A DNA stretch of 51,848 nt from positions 1 through 51,848 of the forward strand of contig NZ_JACJQA010000011.1 of the NCBI RefSeq assembly GCF_014696355.1. Direction: 5' to 3'. Positions 41,532 through 50,948 of the stretch are shown one piece after another. The first letter of the stretch is position 1. The number at the start of each line of letters is the position of its first letter. This DNA comes from Pseudanabaena sp. FACHB-1998. Lineage in GTDB: Bacteria; Cyanobacteriota; Cyanobacteriia; Pseudanabaenales; Pseudanabaenaceae. The notes under the pieces were generated by a model, which worked only from the letters and a program-made list of their open reading frames with translations, made no database searches and was not told the origin of the DNA. The translations under genes were made by a program, and so were the position numbers.

Positions 41532-44500
41532 CTAAGACTCCCCATACCCAGTTGGCTTGCCAGCCATTCTGGCTCTAATCTCAGTATCTATATCTTTGCT
41601 CTCATGGGAATTATCACTTAGATTTAGGGTGTTTTTCCCGTTATTTTGAAAATAATAGGAAATTGCTTTTGCCTGAGCGAGTACCAAAGGATTACGATCT
41701 TTTAATAAACGGGGCAGAATTCTTACCAGCGATCGCGGTGAAGAAACTTGCAAATAGGCAATCACCGCTTCTCGGACAAAACCTGTGGGATGCTCTATGC
41801 ATTTCAACATGGTTTCCGCAGGTAGGCTCCAAAATTGAGTCCTTGCCACATGTAAGCAACAAGTTAAAGTCCAGTCAGATAGACAATAACGGAGTTCTAC
41901 AAGCTGCTGTAGGCGCTTGAGGGGTGATAAAGGTTGGTAGGGATGAATTGTGGAAAGTACACCTAATTTATCGGAGATCGAGCGATTATCGACTACTGAC
42001 AAGAGGATCTGCTTAATACTTAAATCAACCGTATTGTCTAGAATTTCCATACCTCGCGCCAGACTACCCTTAGATCCAGACAGAATATTAAAGGCCGCCG
42101 CCTGAATTGCGGAAGATGAGTACAGCAATTTCATTAATAGAAAAATTCGCTCTAGGCTATCGATCGCCTCAGTTCGCAAAGAATCTAAAAGTAAACCCGC
42201 TTCGACGGTGGAAATTTGATCTTCGGGAACGTCCTCGATCGCCGCCCAAGCCTCAGTCATCACCCCTAGTTCTTGAACGACCATTTTTTCAATGCCGCTA
42301 CGTCCCATTAACTCTAAAACTGCTTCAATGCCCTGTTCTTGAGGAATACGGATCAGAGTTCTAAGGATTTGTCGCCGATGCTTGCCCCAAGTTTGGGATA
42401 AGTTGCTAGCAAGGACAGATATAGAAGTCTGTGTACCAATTTCACCCAAAATGTCCCAAGCTTGGACACGCGCATTATCGGGACTGCGATCGCTATAGGC
42501 AAGGTCGATGAGAGAGCTGATCGCATCATCACCAAGGGTGACTAGGGCTTCGTGAGAAGCTTTGCGGGTCGCCTTATAGTGTAGACCCCGAATCACTGAG
42601 GGAAAGTATTCACTCGCACGAGTAGCGGCGATCGCCCGCAATAGCGCACAACGCACCTCAATCGAAGGATCTTGCAATAATTGCGGCACATAAAATCGTA
42701 AAGACTGCATAAAGGCGGCTTCTGCCAAGGCGCGGCAACCGATCACTCTCTCAGGCTGGGATGAACTCGTGATCATATGGCGCAAAGTATTTGTTGCCTC
42801 CGCCACCTGAGACGAAGCGCCTAACCGCATCATCAAAGCTACAGCCGTACCCCGAATGATCGGATTTTGTTCTGGCCCCAAATATTTTCGCAGACTATCA
42901 ATATCGCGATTTTTATCGTCTGCTAGCAATACATAGCGCAAACATAAAGCCTGTACCTGCGGTGATGCTTGGGGAGATTGCATTACCTCCCGAATGGATG
43001 GCAAATATTTCGCTTCAGGATTTGCCAACATTGCTTCAATGCTTTGCGCTTGCAAATCGGGATTCATTTGGGCAAGCAAAGGAGCAAGGGATTCGCCCAC
43101 CGCCTGTGGCGCAATTTGCGTAAGCAGATCGATGCAAACCGACTGCTCCGTTTGCGTTTCGGCACGAGTCATTGATTCGGAGACGGCTCGGCGTAACTCA
43201 CGGGTATCTACCGCCATTAAGCTCAGTTGTCCACGCTCGACACTTTGAATCAATAGTTCTAAATAGCCGCGCCGCAGTAGCCAAATGACCGCCACCCAAA
43301 TTATGGCTACAAGGACAATTACGCCAGCAAACCAATGGGAAAAAATGTCAGAATCAATCCCCCTTTGTTTAAAAATTTCACTCACTACCCAAATCAATAC
43401 CCCTGCGCCTCCAGTGGCAAGCGGATCGGCGATGCCCCGCACAAAGGATTGCATCTGACTGCGAAACTGATCGGGGACAGCTTGAAATAAAGTAGGTGCT
43501 GTTGCCGCCACGATCGTAAATCGAAATAACTCGTCAAAGAACTTCAGAACCACAAACCCTATAAGGAGTCCAAAGGGAGCAAATCCTGCGAGCGTGCCTG
43601 TGATGATGATGCCCGCAGGCGGCATAAGTACCGCAAAAAACACCCCGATCCTTTCGATAATGCGACTAGAGCCAAAAAGCTGCAAGGCAAGCTTAAAGAC
43701 TCCCATAATCCCCCCAAATATTCCTAAGAAGCTACCGATCGCCTCTTCAGTTTTTAGGTGAGTTTCGAGTTGGGTCTGATACTGAAACTCGATCATGAAA
43801 AACAAAACTTGAGCCGCTACAAAAAAGCCAAACAATAGCCAAACATAGTTGAGAATATTCCCCTGTAGCGATCGGGTGGAAATATCACTATCCTCGTCAT
43901 TGTTATAGACCGAGTTGGGAAAGGCTTGTTTATAGCGCGTACTCAAATAAAACAGTACGCAGGAACCCATAAACAGCATAAAGCAGGTGGCTAGGGTCAT
44001 ATTGATCGCCCCACCCCAACTCACCAGAAATGGGTAAGAAAATCCGCCCACAATTTCGGCAACAATAATTCCCGTACTAATTAAGGGGAAAGCACGTTTG
44101 ATTTCACGGATATTAAATAACTGGTTAGCCGCAATATCATTATTAATATTGCTAAGTACATAAATCCCTTCAACCCAGAGGCGAATCCCAAAAACTGCCG
44201 CCATGTATATAAATGATCCCTTTTGCATCAGCCCCATCCAAGCAAAAGGCAATGGTAGGGCTAATAAAAATGAAATGCCTAGCATGACCCAACGCAAAGG
44301 AAATAGCTTTTGCAGCCAAGAATAAAAAACACCAAAAGCTGTGACCACAAAAGCCGTGGCGATATATACCCAAGTTAAATTTTCGGCTTTATAGGCTTCC
44401 AGAAACAGGGTAGAGCTAGAATACTCAAGCCATACCGCGCCAATTGATGTTGCACCGTAAAATAAAAACATCAACAACGTGCGCTCTGCTTCGTCAGGAC

Positions 44501-44579
44501 GCAGGTTGACGATTTTTAAAAATCGACGCATCGAAGAATTAGGGTTGGGAATGACAGAGGCATTCACTGGTGCATTCAT
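41532..44579 (-). CDS. MFS/ADP-ATP-translocase-like membrane protein with HEAT repeats
   Basis: A 1015-residue protein. The first 440 residues hold about 12 membrane spans related to the NTT-type nucleotide transporters or MFS (VWLEYSSSTLFLEAY, INNDIAANQLFNIREIKRAFPLI, ATAPTLFQAVPDQFRSQMQSFVRG). The remaining 550 residues are soluble and largely helical HEAT-like repeats (SIEVRCALLRAIAATRASEYFPSV, ARVQAWDILGEIG, SPRSLVRILPRLLKDRNPLVLAQAKAI). Transport of nucleotides is possible but unproven; the conserved charged residues of true ATP/ADP translocases were not all identified. Directly followed by the cyclic-nucleotide-binding gene. Confidence 0.85.
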   Translation of the reverse strand: MNAPVNASVIPNPNSSMRRFLKIVNLRPDEAERTLLMFLFYGATSIGAVWLEYSSSTLFLEAYKAENLTWVYIATAFVVTAFGVFYSWLQKLFPLRWVMLGISFLLALPLPFAWMGLMQKGSFIYMAAVFGIRLWVEGIYVLSNINNDIAANQLFNIREIKRAFPLISTGIIVAEIVGGFSYPFLVSWGGAINMTLATCFMLFMGSCVLFYLSTRYKQAFPNSVYNNDEDSDISTRSLQGNILNYVWLLFGFFVAAQVLFFMIEFQYQTQLETHLKTEEAIGSFLGIFGGIMGVFKLALQLFGSSRIIERIGVFFAVLMPPAGIIITGTLAGFAPFGLLIGFVVLKFFDELFRFTIVAATAPTLFQAVPDQFRSQMQSFVRGIADPLATGGAGVLIWVVSEIFKQRGIDSDIFSHWFAGVIVLVAIIWVAVIWLLRRGYLELLIQSVERGQLSLMAVDTRELRRAVSESMTRAETQTEQSVCIDLLTQIAPQAVGESLAPLLAQMNPDLQAQSIEAMLANPEAKYLPSIREVMQSPQASPQVQALCLRYVLLADDKNRDIDSLRKYLGPEQNPIIRGTAVALMMRLGASSQVAEATNTLRHMITSSSQPERVIGCRALAEAAFMQSLRFYVPQLLQDPSIEVRCALLRAIAATRASEYFPSVIRGLHYKATRKASHEALVTLGDDAISSLIDLAYSDRSPDNARVQAWDILGEIGTQTSISVLASNLSQTWGKHRRQILRTLIRIPQEQGIEAVLELMGRSGIEKMVVQELGVMTEAWAAIEDVPEDQISTVEAGLLLDSLRTEAIDSLERIFLLMKLLYSSSAIQAAAFNILSGSKGSLARGMEILDNTVDLSIKQILLSVVDNRSISDKLGVLSTIHPYQPLSPLKRLQQLVELRYCLSDWTLTCCLHVARTQFWSLPAETMLKCIEHPTGFVREAVIAYLQVSSPRSLVRILPRLLKDRNPLVLAQAKAISYYFQNNGKNTLNLSDNSHESKDIDTEIRARMAGKPTGYGES

Positions 44580-44603
44580 AGGTGCTGGCGATCGTTTGAC
44601 GAT

Positions 44604-45467
44604 ATGGTACTACAAGAACGCAAATCTGCAATGAAAGCTATTTCTTCAATTCCTTCGATATCTCAGGGGCATCTTAATATCTGGGAAAGTTGTCGGCGTA
44701 AGTATCAATACACTTTTTTAGAGGAGTTGAGCTTACCAGATGCTGACTTGGAAATCAAAAAAAAGCTGCTTTTGGGCGCAAATTTTCACTTGCTCATGCA
44801 ACAAAAGGAGTTAGGGCTGGATGTCTCAGCCTTAGCAAATAGTGACGCTAATTTGCAGTCATGGCTAGCCGCTTTTGAAAACCAACCACCAGAGATGATT
44901 GTTGGCGATCGCCTATGCGAGCATCGCCGCACTTTAGAAATTTCATTAGAAATGTCGCTGCATCATAAAGAGAATAATGATCGTGGTCAAGAGTATTTTG
45001 TCCTAACCGCTATTTACGATTTTTTAATTTTGGGCGATCGCCACGCTCAAGTCCTTGACTGGAAAACCCATCAAAGGGCGATCGCCAAAGAAAAGTTAGA
45101 ACATAATTGGCAAACTCGACTTTATCTATATCTACTAGCAAAAACGAGTAATTATGCTCCTGAGCAGTTGTCTATGACCTATTGGTTTGCAAATACTGCT
45201 GACGCGGTGATCATTTCTTATTCGCAAGCACAACATGAGCAAACCGAAAAAAAGCTTACAGAAATTTTGGCTGATCTTAGCCAATCTCTTCATGAATGGC
45301 AGTTGCACGGGTTAGATTATCCCCAACGCTCACCAGATGGCAATATCTGTAGTTCCTGCGAGTTTCGCGATCGCTGCGATCGGGGCAATGTATTAACCAA
45401 TTTAGCTAACCCTAAACCCCAAAACTCCTCCCTAAATATTGCCGATATACCCGAAATTTCTATTTAG
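44604..45467 (+). CDS. RecB/Cas4-like PD-(D/E)XK nuclease with Fe-S cluster Cys residues
   Basis: A 287-residue protein (278 if the ATG at 44631 is used, which I consider more likely from the start MKAISSIPSISQGHLNIW). Counting from 44604: LGANFH (H62) matches the G-x-x-x-H motif, AIYDF (D139), LDWKT (D152, K154) and QTRLY (Q170-Y174) are RecB motifs II, III and QxxxY. C30 (ESCRRKYQY) together with C249, C252 and C258 (CSSCEFRDRC) fits the Fe-S iron staple of AddB and Cas4. No helicase, Cas gene or repeat array is near, so it is a solitary nuclease. Divergent from the transporter-HEAT gene. Confidence 0.83.
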   Translation: MVLQERKSAMKAISSIPSISQGHLNIWESCRRKYQYTFLEELSLPDADLEIKKKLLLGANFHLLMQQKELGLDVSALANSDANLQSWLAAFENQPPEMIVGDRLCEHRRTLEISLEMSLHHKENNDRGQEYFVLTAIYDFLILGDRHAQVLDWKTHQRAIAKEKLEHNWQTRLYLYLLAKTSNYAPEQLSMTYWFANTADAVIISYSQAQHEQTEKKLTEILADLSQSLHEWQLHGLDYPQRSPDGNICSSCEFRDRCDRGNVLTNLANPKPQNSSLNIADIPEISI

Positions 45468-45500
45468 TTGCGAATAGAGCTCTCTCTATTCGCAACTAAA
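45463..45500 (+). terminator. palindrome overlapping the nuclease stop codon
   Basis: Perfect 17-bp arms 45463-45479 and 45484-45500 (TTTAGTTGCGAATAGAG and complement). The left arm contains the TAG stop (45465-45467). Confidence 0.75.
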
Positions 45501-45621
45501 AAAGGCGGCGCTTTTTTACACAAAACTCAAAATGCTTTTGAGTTCAGGTGCAAGATTTACGCTTTGTAAAGTTATAATTGGGCGTTAGCCCCAACAACTA
45601 TGTAGAAATTAATAGATAAAT

Positions 45622-46596
45622 ATGGCAGAGGTTACTTTTTTTAACGCCCTCAGAGAAGCAATTGATGAGGAAATGGAGCGCGATCCAGCCGTTTATGTTT
45701 TAGGCGAAGACGTGGGGCATTATGGCGGCTCCTACAAAGTAACCAAAGACCTTTATAAGAAATACGGTGATTTGCGCTTACTTGATACCCCGATCGCCGA
45801 AAACAGCTTCACAGGTCTAGCGATCGGCTCAGCGATGACAGGCTTGCGCCCTATTATCGAAGGCATGAATATGGGCTTCCTGCTCCTTGCCTTCAACCAA
45901 ATTTCTAACAACGCAGGGATGCTGCGCTACACCTCTGGTGGCAACTTCAAAATTCCCGTCGTAATTCGTGGACCAGGTGGCGTAGGACGGAACCTCGGTG
46001 CAGAACATTCCCAGCGTCTTGAAACCTATTTCCAAGCAGTACCCGGAATTAAGATGGTGGCTTGCTCTACGCCCTACAACGCCAAGGGCTTGCTAAAATC
46101 AGCAATTCGCAACGATAATCCGATTCTTTTCTTTGAGCATGTTTTGCTTTACAACCTCAAAGAAGATATTCCCGATGAAGAGTACTTACTACCCCTCGAC
46201 AAGGCAGAAATTGTCCGTGAGGGAAGTGATGTAACGATTCTCACCTATTCGAGAATGCGTTATCACGTTCTTAAAGCTGTCGAAACTTTAGTGGATAAGG
46301 GCTACGATCCTGAAGTGATTGATTTGATTTCTCTCAAGCCCCTTGATATGGAAACAATCGTAACTTCCCTTCGTAAAACTCATCGCATTGTGATTGTTGA
46401 AGAAGGTATGCGTTGCGCCAGTATTGGTTCGGAAATTATTGCTTCGATCAATGACAGTTACTTTGATGAGCTTGATGCGCCAATTGTGCGTCTTGCGGCT
46501 TTGGATGTCCCAACTCCTTACAATGGTGGCTTAGAAAATCTCACCATTCCTCAACCTGAAGATGTAATTGCCGCAGTTGAGAAGTTACTGGCATAA
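45622..46596 (+). CDS. pdhB: pyruvate dehydrogenase E1 component, beta subunit
   Basis: A 324-residue thiamine-diphosphate enzyme subunit. It starts [18 protein letters not shown]; the E of [17 protein letters not shown] and [18 protein letters not shown] (the ThDP-activating Glu) are present, as is [16 protein letters not shown]. Together with the alpha subunit, E2 and E3 (none in the window) it converts pyruvate to acetyl-CoA. Gene dispersal of pdh subunits is normal in cyanobacteria. Confidence 0.96.
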   Translation: MAEVTFFNALREAIDEEMERDPAVYVLGEDVGHYGGSYKVTKDLYKKYGDLRLLDTPIAENSFTGLAIGSAMTGLRPIIEGMNMGFLLLAFNQISNNAGMLRYTSGGNFKIPVVIRGPGGVGRNLGAEHSQRLETYFQAVPGIKMVACSTPYNAKGLLKSAIRNDNPILFFEHVLLYNLKEDIPDEEYLLPLDKAEIVREGSDVTILTYSRMRYHVLKAVETLVDKGYDPEVIDLISLKPLDMETIVTSLRKTHRIVIVEEGMRCASIGSEIIASINDSYFDELDAPIVRLAALDVPTPYNGGLENLTIPQPEDVIAAVEKLLA

Positions 46597-46633
46597 TTTT
46601 TGTAGAGAGGCTTTGCCTCTCTATAAAAATTAT
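46593..46633 (+). terminator. palindrome overlapping the pdhB stop codon
   Basis: 19-bp arms 46593-46611 and 46615-46633 with one wobble, loop TTT, apex GAGGC-TTT-GCCTC. The left arm includes the pdhB stop (46594-46596). Ends in an A/T-rich stem rather than a pure T-tract. Confidence 0.75.
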
Positions 46634-46671
46634 GGTTTTAGATCGCTTTTTTTAGCCAACCAATTCAACCC

Positions 46672-46718
46672 TTAAAGCCTTTAAAAGTAACGCTTAGCAT
46701 TACTTTTAAAGGCTTTAA
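46672..46718 (-). terminator. palindrome overlapping the trhO stop codon
   Basis: Perfect 19-bp arms 46672-46690 and 46700-46718 (TTAAAGCCTTTAAAAGTAA), loop of 9. The right arm includes the TAA stop of trhO (46715-46717). Confidence 0.75.
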
Positions 46719-47509
46719 ATTGAGTTAATACTAACGCGATCGTCAAATACAAAACATTCTCCTTCCCAGACACTCTCTTCCTGTGGCACTTCCTCAATAT
46801 ATTTGAGAATTCCACCCTTAAGGTGATATACCTCACTAAAGCCTTGAGACAACATATAAGCACTAGCCTTTTCGCAACGAATACCCCCAGTGCAGAACAT
46901 AGCAACCTTTTGATGTTTGTTAGGATCTAGATGTTCTTGCACATAATTTGGGAACTCGCCAAAGGTCTCCAAATTAGGATTTATTGCACCTTTAAAAGTG
47001 CCAAATTCTACTTCATAGTTATTGCGAGTATCAATAACGATTACTTCTGGATCAGCAATTAAGCTATTCCAGTCTTTAGGATCGACATAAGTACCAACTC
47101 GATATCTAGGATCGATATTGGGAACTCCTAGAGTCACTATTTCCTTTTTAAGGCGTACTTTCATTCGTTGAAAGGGAATACCTTGGCAATAGGATTCTTT
47201 ATGTTCTAATTGCTGTAGTCGGCGATCGCTGCGTAAATGGCTGAGCAAAGCATCGATCGCTTCGCGACTACCAGCAATTGTCGAATTGATACCTTCTTGA
47301 GCCAAGAGGATAGTTCCCTTAAGCTGATGAGCATCACAAAACTCTTTGAGCGGATTTCGCAAAGCTTCGTAATCTGGCAAGTCTGTAAAATGATAAAAAG
47401 CTGCAACCACGCAAAGCTCATTTTTTTCAGGATGAGCCGCTTGAGACTTGGCAAGATTGGCTTTAATAATTTGGGCTTGCAGACGATTTATTTGCTTGAT
47501 TCTACTCAT
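46715..47509 (-). CDS. trhO: tRNA uridine(34) hydroxylase TrhO (rhodanese domain)
   Basis: A 264-residue protein of the YceA/TrhO family, which hydroxylates U34 of tRNA to ho5U. The N-terminal UPF0176 domain has [20 protein letters not shown] and [16 protein letters not shown]; the rhodanese domain has [15 protein letters not shown] and the active-site loop [16 protein letters not shown] with its catalytic Cys. Shorter at the C-terminus than enterobacterial members, as is common in cyanobacteria. The small gene at 47540 lies 30 bases upstream on the same strand. Confidence 0.93.
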   Translation of the reverse strand: MSRIKQINRLQAQIIKANLAKSQAAHPEKNELCVVAAFYHFTDLPDYEALRNPLKEFCDAHQLKGTILLAQEGINSTIAGSREAIDALLSHLRSDRRLQQLEHKESYCQGIPFQRMKVRLKKEIVTLGVPNIDPRYRVGTYVDPKDWNSLIADPEVIVIDTRNNYEVEFGTFKGAINPNLETFGEFPNYVQEHLDPNKHQKVAMFCTGGIRCEKASAYMLSQGFSEVYHLKGGILKYIEEVPQEESVWEGECFVFDDRVSINSI

Positions 47510-47539
47510 TGATCCAGCTTTTACTCATTTATTTGTGAT

Positions 47540-47782
47540 TTAGTTATTCCAATCATAGCTAAGCCAACCGTTGGCTAGCTTATCGTGGATTAGCTGTCGC
47601 ACCATGTTGACTTCCTCGACTAATACTTTACCGTCCGCATGAATTGTCCGATCAATTAAATCCAGATCGTACTTAGAAATCTTGCCGTCAGCAGATGCTA
47701 AACGAATTACCGATTGTAAATTCTTTAAACTAAGTAATTCCTCGGCAGTCAATTCTTGTCGGTTAGGATGTTCAACTAACAT
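47540..47782 (-). CDS. small hypothetical protein
   Basis: An 80-residue soluble, mostly helical protein (LTAEELLSLKNLQSVIRLA; RTIHADGKVLVEEVNMVRQL) ending in a Trp-rich tail (GWLSYDW). It contains two similar sequences, ASADGKISKYDLDLID and HADGKVLVEEVNMV, reminiscent of the short ADGKI-type repeats in TerB-like folds, but it is too short to call. It ends 30 bases before trhO on the same strand, so they may share a transcript. Not recognised further. Confidence 0.65.
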   Translation of the reverse strand: MLVEHPNRQELTAEELLSLKNLQSVIRLASADGKISKYDLDLIDRTIHADGKVLVEEVNMVRQLIHDKLANGWLSYDWNN

Positions 47783-47893
47783 TTACTTAACCTCAAACTC
47801 TATTAATCTAGTTTATCTGGTTATTTTGGGGTCTATCTAAATGTCTTAGTTTTGTTACCGAATTTAACGATTTTTGACTTTAAAGGAATCCTA

Positions 47894-47942
47894 AATATTT
47901 TTAGAGAGTGCGTCTCTTCGGGACGCACTCTCTAAAAATATT
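47894..47942 (-). terminator. palindrome overlapping the purL stop codon
   Basis: Perfect 21-bp arms 47894-47914 and 47922-47942 (AGAGAGTGCGTC around TCTTCGG). Overlaps two bases of the purL stop (47941-47943). The loop on the top strand contains TTCG. Confidence 0.8.
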
Positions 47943-50265
47943 ACAGAATATGACTCATGCGTTTTGGAATAGCCTCATTAAAGTTTTTGGTGATTTGCGA
48001 TAAAGATAAAGCGATCGCTTGTTCTCCATTCACCACAATCTCCAACTCACTAGCCGCCTCGCTTACCCTGCCAATACACTGCCAAGCATCATCTAGCTGA
48101 TTATTGAGATATGCTTCCCATGCAGTGCGATCGCTTTCTTTCACAGAAACAACAATCCGACTTGCACCTTCACCAAACAGAAGTTGAGTTAAATGTAAGT
48201 CTTCAGAAAGAACAAGTTGAATTTTGGCAGTGAGTTTGCCCGAAATAGATGATTCGGCGATCGCTACGGCTAGCCCACCTTCAGAACAATCATGGGCAGA
48301 TTGAACTAAGCCTTGGATAACTCCTTGACGACAGGCAAGCTGTACTTTGCGCTCTAACTCAAAATCTACGGGTTGAGGACGACCTGTGACTTCACCGATG
48401 ACTGATGCGAGATATTCTGAACCTGCGAGACTAGCGCGATCGCTACCTAGCAAATAAATCACATCACCGACATTCTGCCAACCCTGACCGACAACCTTAG
48501 TCACATCTTCAACTAAGCCGACCATTCCGATTACAGGTGTGGGATAGATGGGTTGTGAATTGCCTTCCGCATCAATAGTTTCGTTATAGAGGGATACATT
48601 ACCGCCAGTAACAGGTGTGGACAATTCGCGACAAGCATCAGCAATGCCGCGACAGGCTTCATGTAACTGCCAGTAACCGATCGCATTTTCAGGACTGCCA
48701 AAATTCAAGTTGTCAGTAACAGAAATAGGATCGGAACCAACACAGGATAAATTACGGGCAGCTTCAGCAACCGCTAGTTTTGCGCCTTCGTAGGGATCGA
48801 GGTAAACATAACGGGCATTGCAATCAACAGTCGCCGCAACCCCCGCAAGGGCATCAATTTGGCATTCAGCCGCGCTCAACTCACCAGCCCCAAACCCTTG
48901 ACTGCGTAAACGAATTACCGCCGCGTCCGCGCCCCCAGGGAAAAGCACCGTATTATTCTGAACCTGGTGATCATACTGGCGATAGACCCATGCTTTCGAG
49001 GCGATCGCGGGTGTATCGAGTAATTTCAATAATGCATCATTAGGGGAAATAGCAGGGAAAGAGGCGATCGCTGTTTTTTCATCCCATGCCCAAGCTTGCT
49101 TAGCATATTCAGGAGTATCGGCAAGTTGACGATGATAAATCGGGGTGTTGTCCGCCAAAGCCGTCGCAGGAATCTCCGCCGCAATTTCACCATGCCAGAG
49201 AATGCGTACAATTGGTTCTTCTAGAACTTCACCTGCCACCACTGCATGAAGTCCCCAACGCTCAAAAATCTCAATCAGTTCTGTTTCCCTGCCCTTATGC
49301 GCCACAAATAACATCCGTTCCTGAGATTCCGAAAGCAGATATTCATAAGCGTTCATTCCTGATTCTCGCGCAGGAATTTTATCTAAATCCAGAGATACAC
49401 CCACGCCGCCCTTAGCCGCCATTTCGGAAGTAGAACAGGTCAACCCTGCCGCGCCCATATCCTGTGCCGCCACCACAGCACCAGTTTTGAAAGCTTCTAA
49501 ACAAGCTTCCACTAAAGCTTTCTCTAAAAATGGATCGCCCACCTGTACCGCCGAGCGATTCTGTTCTGACTTACCAGAAATCTCCGTACTAGCAAAACTT
49601 GCGCCCTTGATCCCATCGCGCCCCGTAGTCGAACCCACATAAATTACAGGATTGCCCACACCCGCAGCACCTGATTTGACGATTTCTTTAGTTTCCATAA
49701 TCCCGATCGCCATCGCATTGACTAGCGGATTACGGTTATATGCCTTATCAAAATAGACCTCACCGCCAACCGTAGGAACGCCGATACAATTACCATAGCC
49801 AGCGATGCCGTTGACAATGCCGTTAACACGACTACGTACCCAAGGATCGGACAATTCCCCAAATCGCAATGAGTTCAAAATCGCCACGGGACGCGCTCCC
49901 ATTGTGAAAATATCGCGTAAAATGCCGCCAACGCCTGTCGCTGCGCCCTGATAGGGTTCTACTGCTGAAGGACGGTTATGGCTTTCGATCTTAAAACTAA
50001 TGGCAATATCATCGGTAATCTTGACTACGCCAGCGTTTTCTCCCGGACCAACCAGAATGCGATCGCCCGTCGTGGGAAATTGCTTGAGCAAGGGACGCGA
50101 ATTTTTGTAGCAGCAATGCTCAGACCACATCACGCCAAACATCCCCAATTCGGCTTTGTTGGGTTCACGACCAAGGCGATCGCAAATCATTTGATATTCA
50201 TCGAGGGTCAAGCCCTCAGATTTGATTTCGGCTGGAGAAAATTTGGGTGTGATACTGGCGGTCAT
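47941..50265 (-). CDS. purL: phosphoribosylformylglycinamidine synthase subunit PurL
   Basis: A 774-residue short-form FGAM synthase that works with PurQ and PurS in the fourth step of purine synthesis. [52 protein letters not shown] and [11 protein letters not shown] form the first half; [17 protein letters not shown] and [10 protein letters not shown] are also present. No glutaminase domain is attached, as expected for the small form. Monocistronic, ending in a strong palindrome. Confidence 0.97.
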   Translation of the reverse strand: MTASITPKFSPAEIKSEGLTLDEYQMICDRLGREPNKAELGMFGVMWSEHCCYKNSRPLLKQFPTTGDRILVGPGENAGVVKITDDIAISFKIESHNRPSAVEPYQGAATGVGGILRDIFTMGARPVAILNSLRFGELSDPWVRSRVNGIVNGIAGYGNCIGVPTVGGEVYFDKAYNRNPLVNAMAIGIMETKEIVKSGAAGVGNPVIYVGSTTGRDGIKGASFASTEISGKSEQNRSAVQVGDPFLEKALVEACLEAFKTGAVVAAQDMGAAGLTCSTSEMAAKGGVGVSLDLDKIPARESGMNAYEYLLSESQERMLFVAHKGRETELIEIFERWGLHAVVAGEVLEEPIVRILWHGEIAAEIPATALADNTPIYHRQLADTPEYAKQAWAWDEKTAIASFPAISPNDALLKLLDTPAIASKAWVYRQYDHQVQNNTVLFPGGADAAVIRLRSQGFGAGELSAAECQIDALAGVAATVDCNARYVYLDPYEGAKLAVAEAARNLSCVGSDPISVTDNLNFGSPENAIGYWQLHEACRGIADACRELSTPVTGGNVSLYNETIDAEGNSQPIYPTPVIGMVGLVEDVTKVVGQGWQNVGDVIYLLGSDRASLAGSEYLASVIGEVTGRPQPVDFELERKVQLACRQGVIQGLVQSAHDCSEGGLAVAIAESSISGKLTAKIQLVLSEDLHLTQLLFGEGASRIVVSVKESDRTAWEAYLNNQLDDAWQCIGRVSEAASELEIVVNGEQAIALSLSQITKNFNEAIPKRMSHIL

Positions 50266-50362
50266 GATTAATGTGCGACAAAATTTTGACTAAGGACTAT
50301 GATCTTATCGCATTGACCCAGCCTAAAATGATTTCATGTTGTCCAAAAGGAGATCAACTTTT

Positions 50363-50941
50363 ATGACATTGCAATTACTTGATCAAAGCGCGATCGCCCA
50401 GAAGTTTAAATTCACAACCCAGCAATATCACCTCATGCATGAAGCGGGTGTTTTTAAAGATGGCGATCGCCTTGAGTTAATTAATGGAGAAATTAAAACC
50501 ATGTCCCCAATTGGCAGAAAACACGTTGCTTGCATCATTCGACTTGACAAACTCATCCAAAAAAAACTTGGCGATCGCGTTATGGTTTCAACGCAGAACT
50601 CAATTCGCTTAGAAGATCATTCAGAGCCACAGCCCGATCTTGCTATCTTAAAATTTCGTGATGATTTTTATGAAGGAGGCTTGCCAACGCCAGATGATAT
50701 TTTGCTAATTATTGAGGTTGCGGATAGTTCAATTGATTATGATCGCGATGTGAAAGCCCCTCTATATGCGATGGCAGGGATTCCTGAAATGTGGTTATTT
50801 GATGTCAATAAAAAAGTGATCGAGGGATATTCTCAACCATCACCATTAGGTTATAAACAAATACATCGCTACGATGAAGGTGATGTGTTATCCATACTTG
50901 CTTTTTCTGACGTTACTTTTAATTGGAATGAGCTTTTCTAG
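50363..50941 (+). CDS. Uma2 family endonuclease-like protein
   Basis: A 192-residue protein, the most typical Uma2 member of the three here. GDRLELINGEIKTMSPIGRKH, SEPQPDLAILKFR, and the core LLIIEVADSSIDYDRDVKAPLYAMAG with IPEMWLFDV give the D, E-x-(V) and K residues of the PD-(D/E)XK site. The frame is open from 50336, but AAGGAGATC at 50346-50354 sits correctly for the ATG at 50363. Converges on the gene at 50949 with 7 bases between. Confidence 0.9.
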   Translation: MTLQLLDQSAIAQKFKFTTQQYHLMHEAGVFKDGDRLELINGEIKTMSPIGRKHVACIIRLDKLIQKKLGDRVMVSTQNSIRLEDHSEPQPDLAILKFRDDFYEGGLPTPDDILLIIEVADSSIDYDRDVKAPLYAMAGIPEMWLFDVNKKVIEGYSQPSPLGYKQIHRYDEGDVLSILAFSDVTFNWNELF

Positions 50942-50948
50942 AATTATC

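Noticed and set aside
44604-45467. Annotation of the nuclease as Cas4
   Set aside because: Motifs fit the wider RecB/AddB/Cas4 class, but there is no CRISPR or other cas gene nearby and the protein is longer than typical Cas4.
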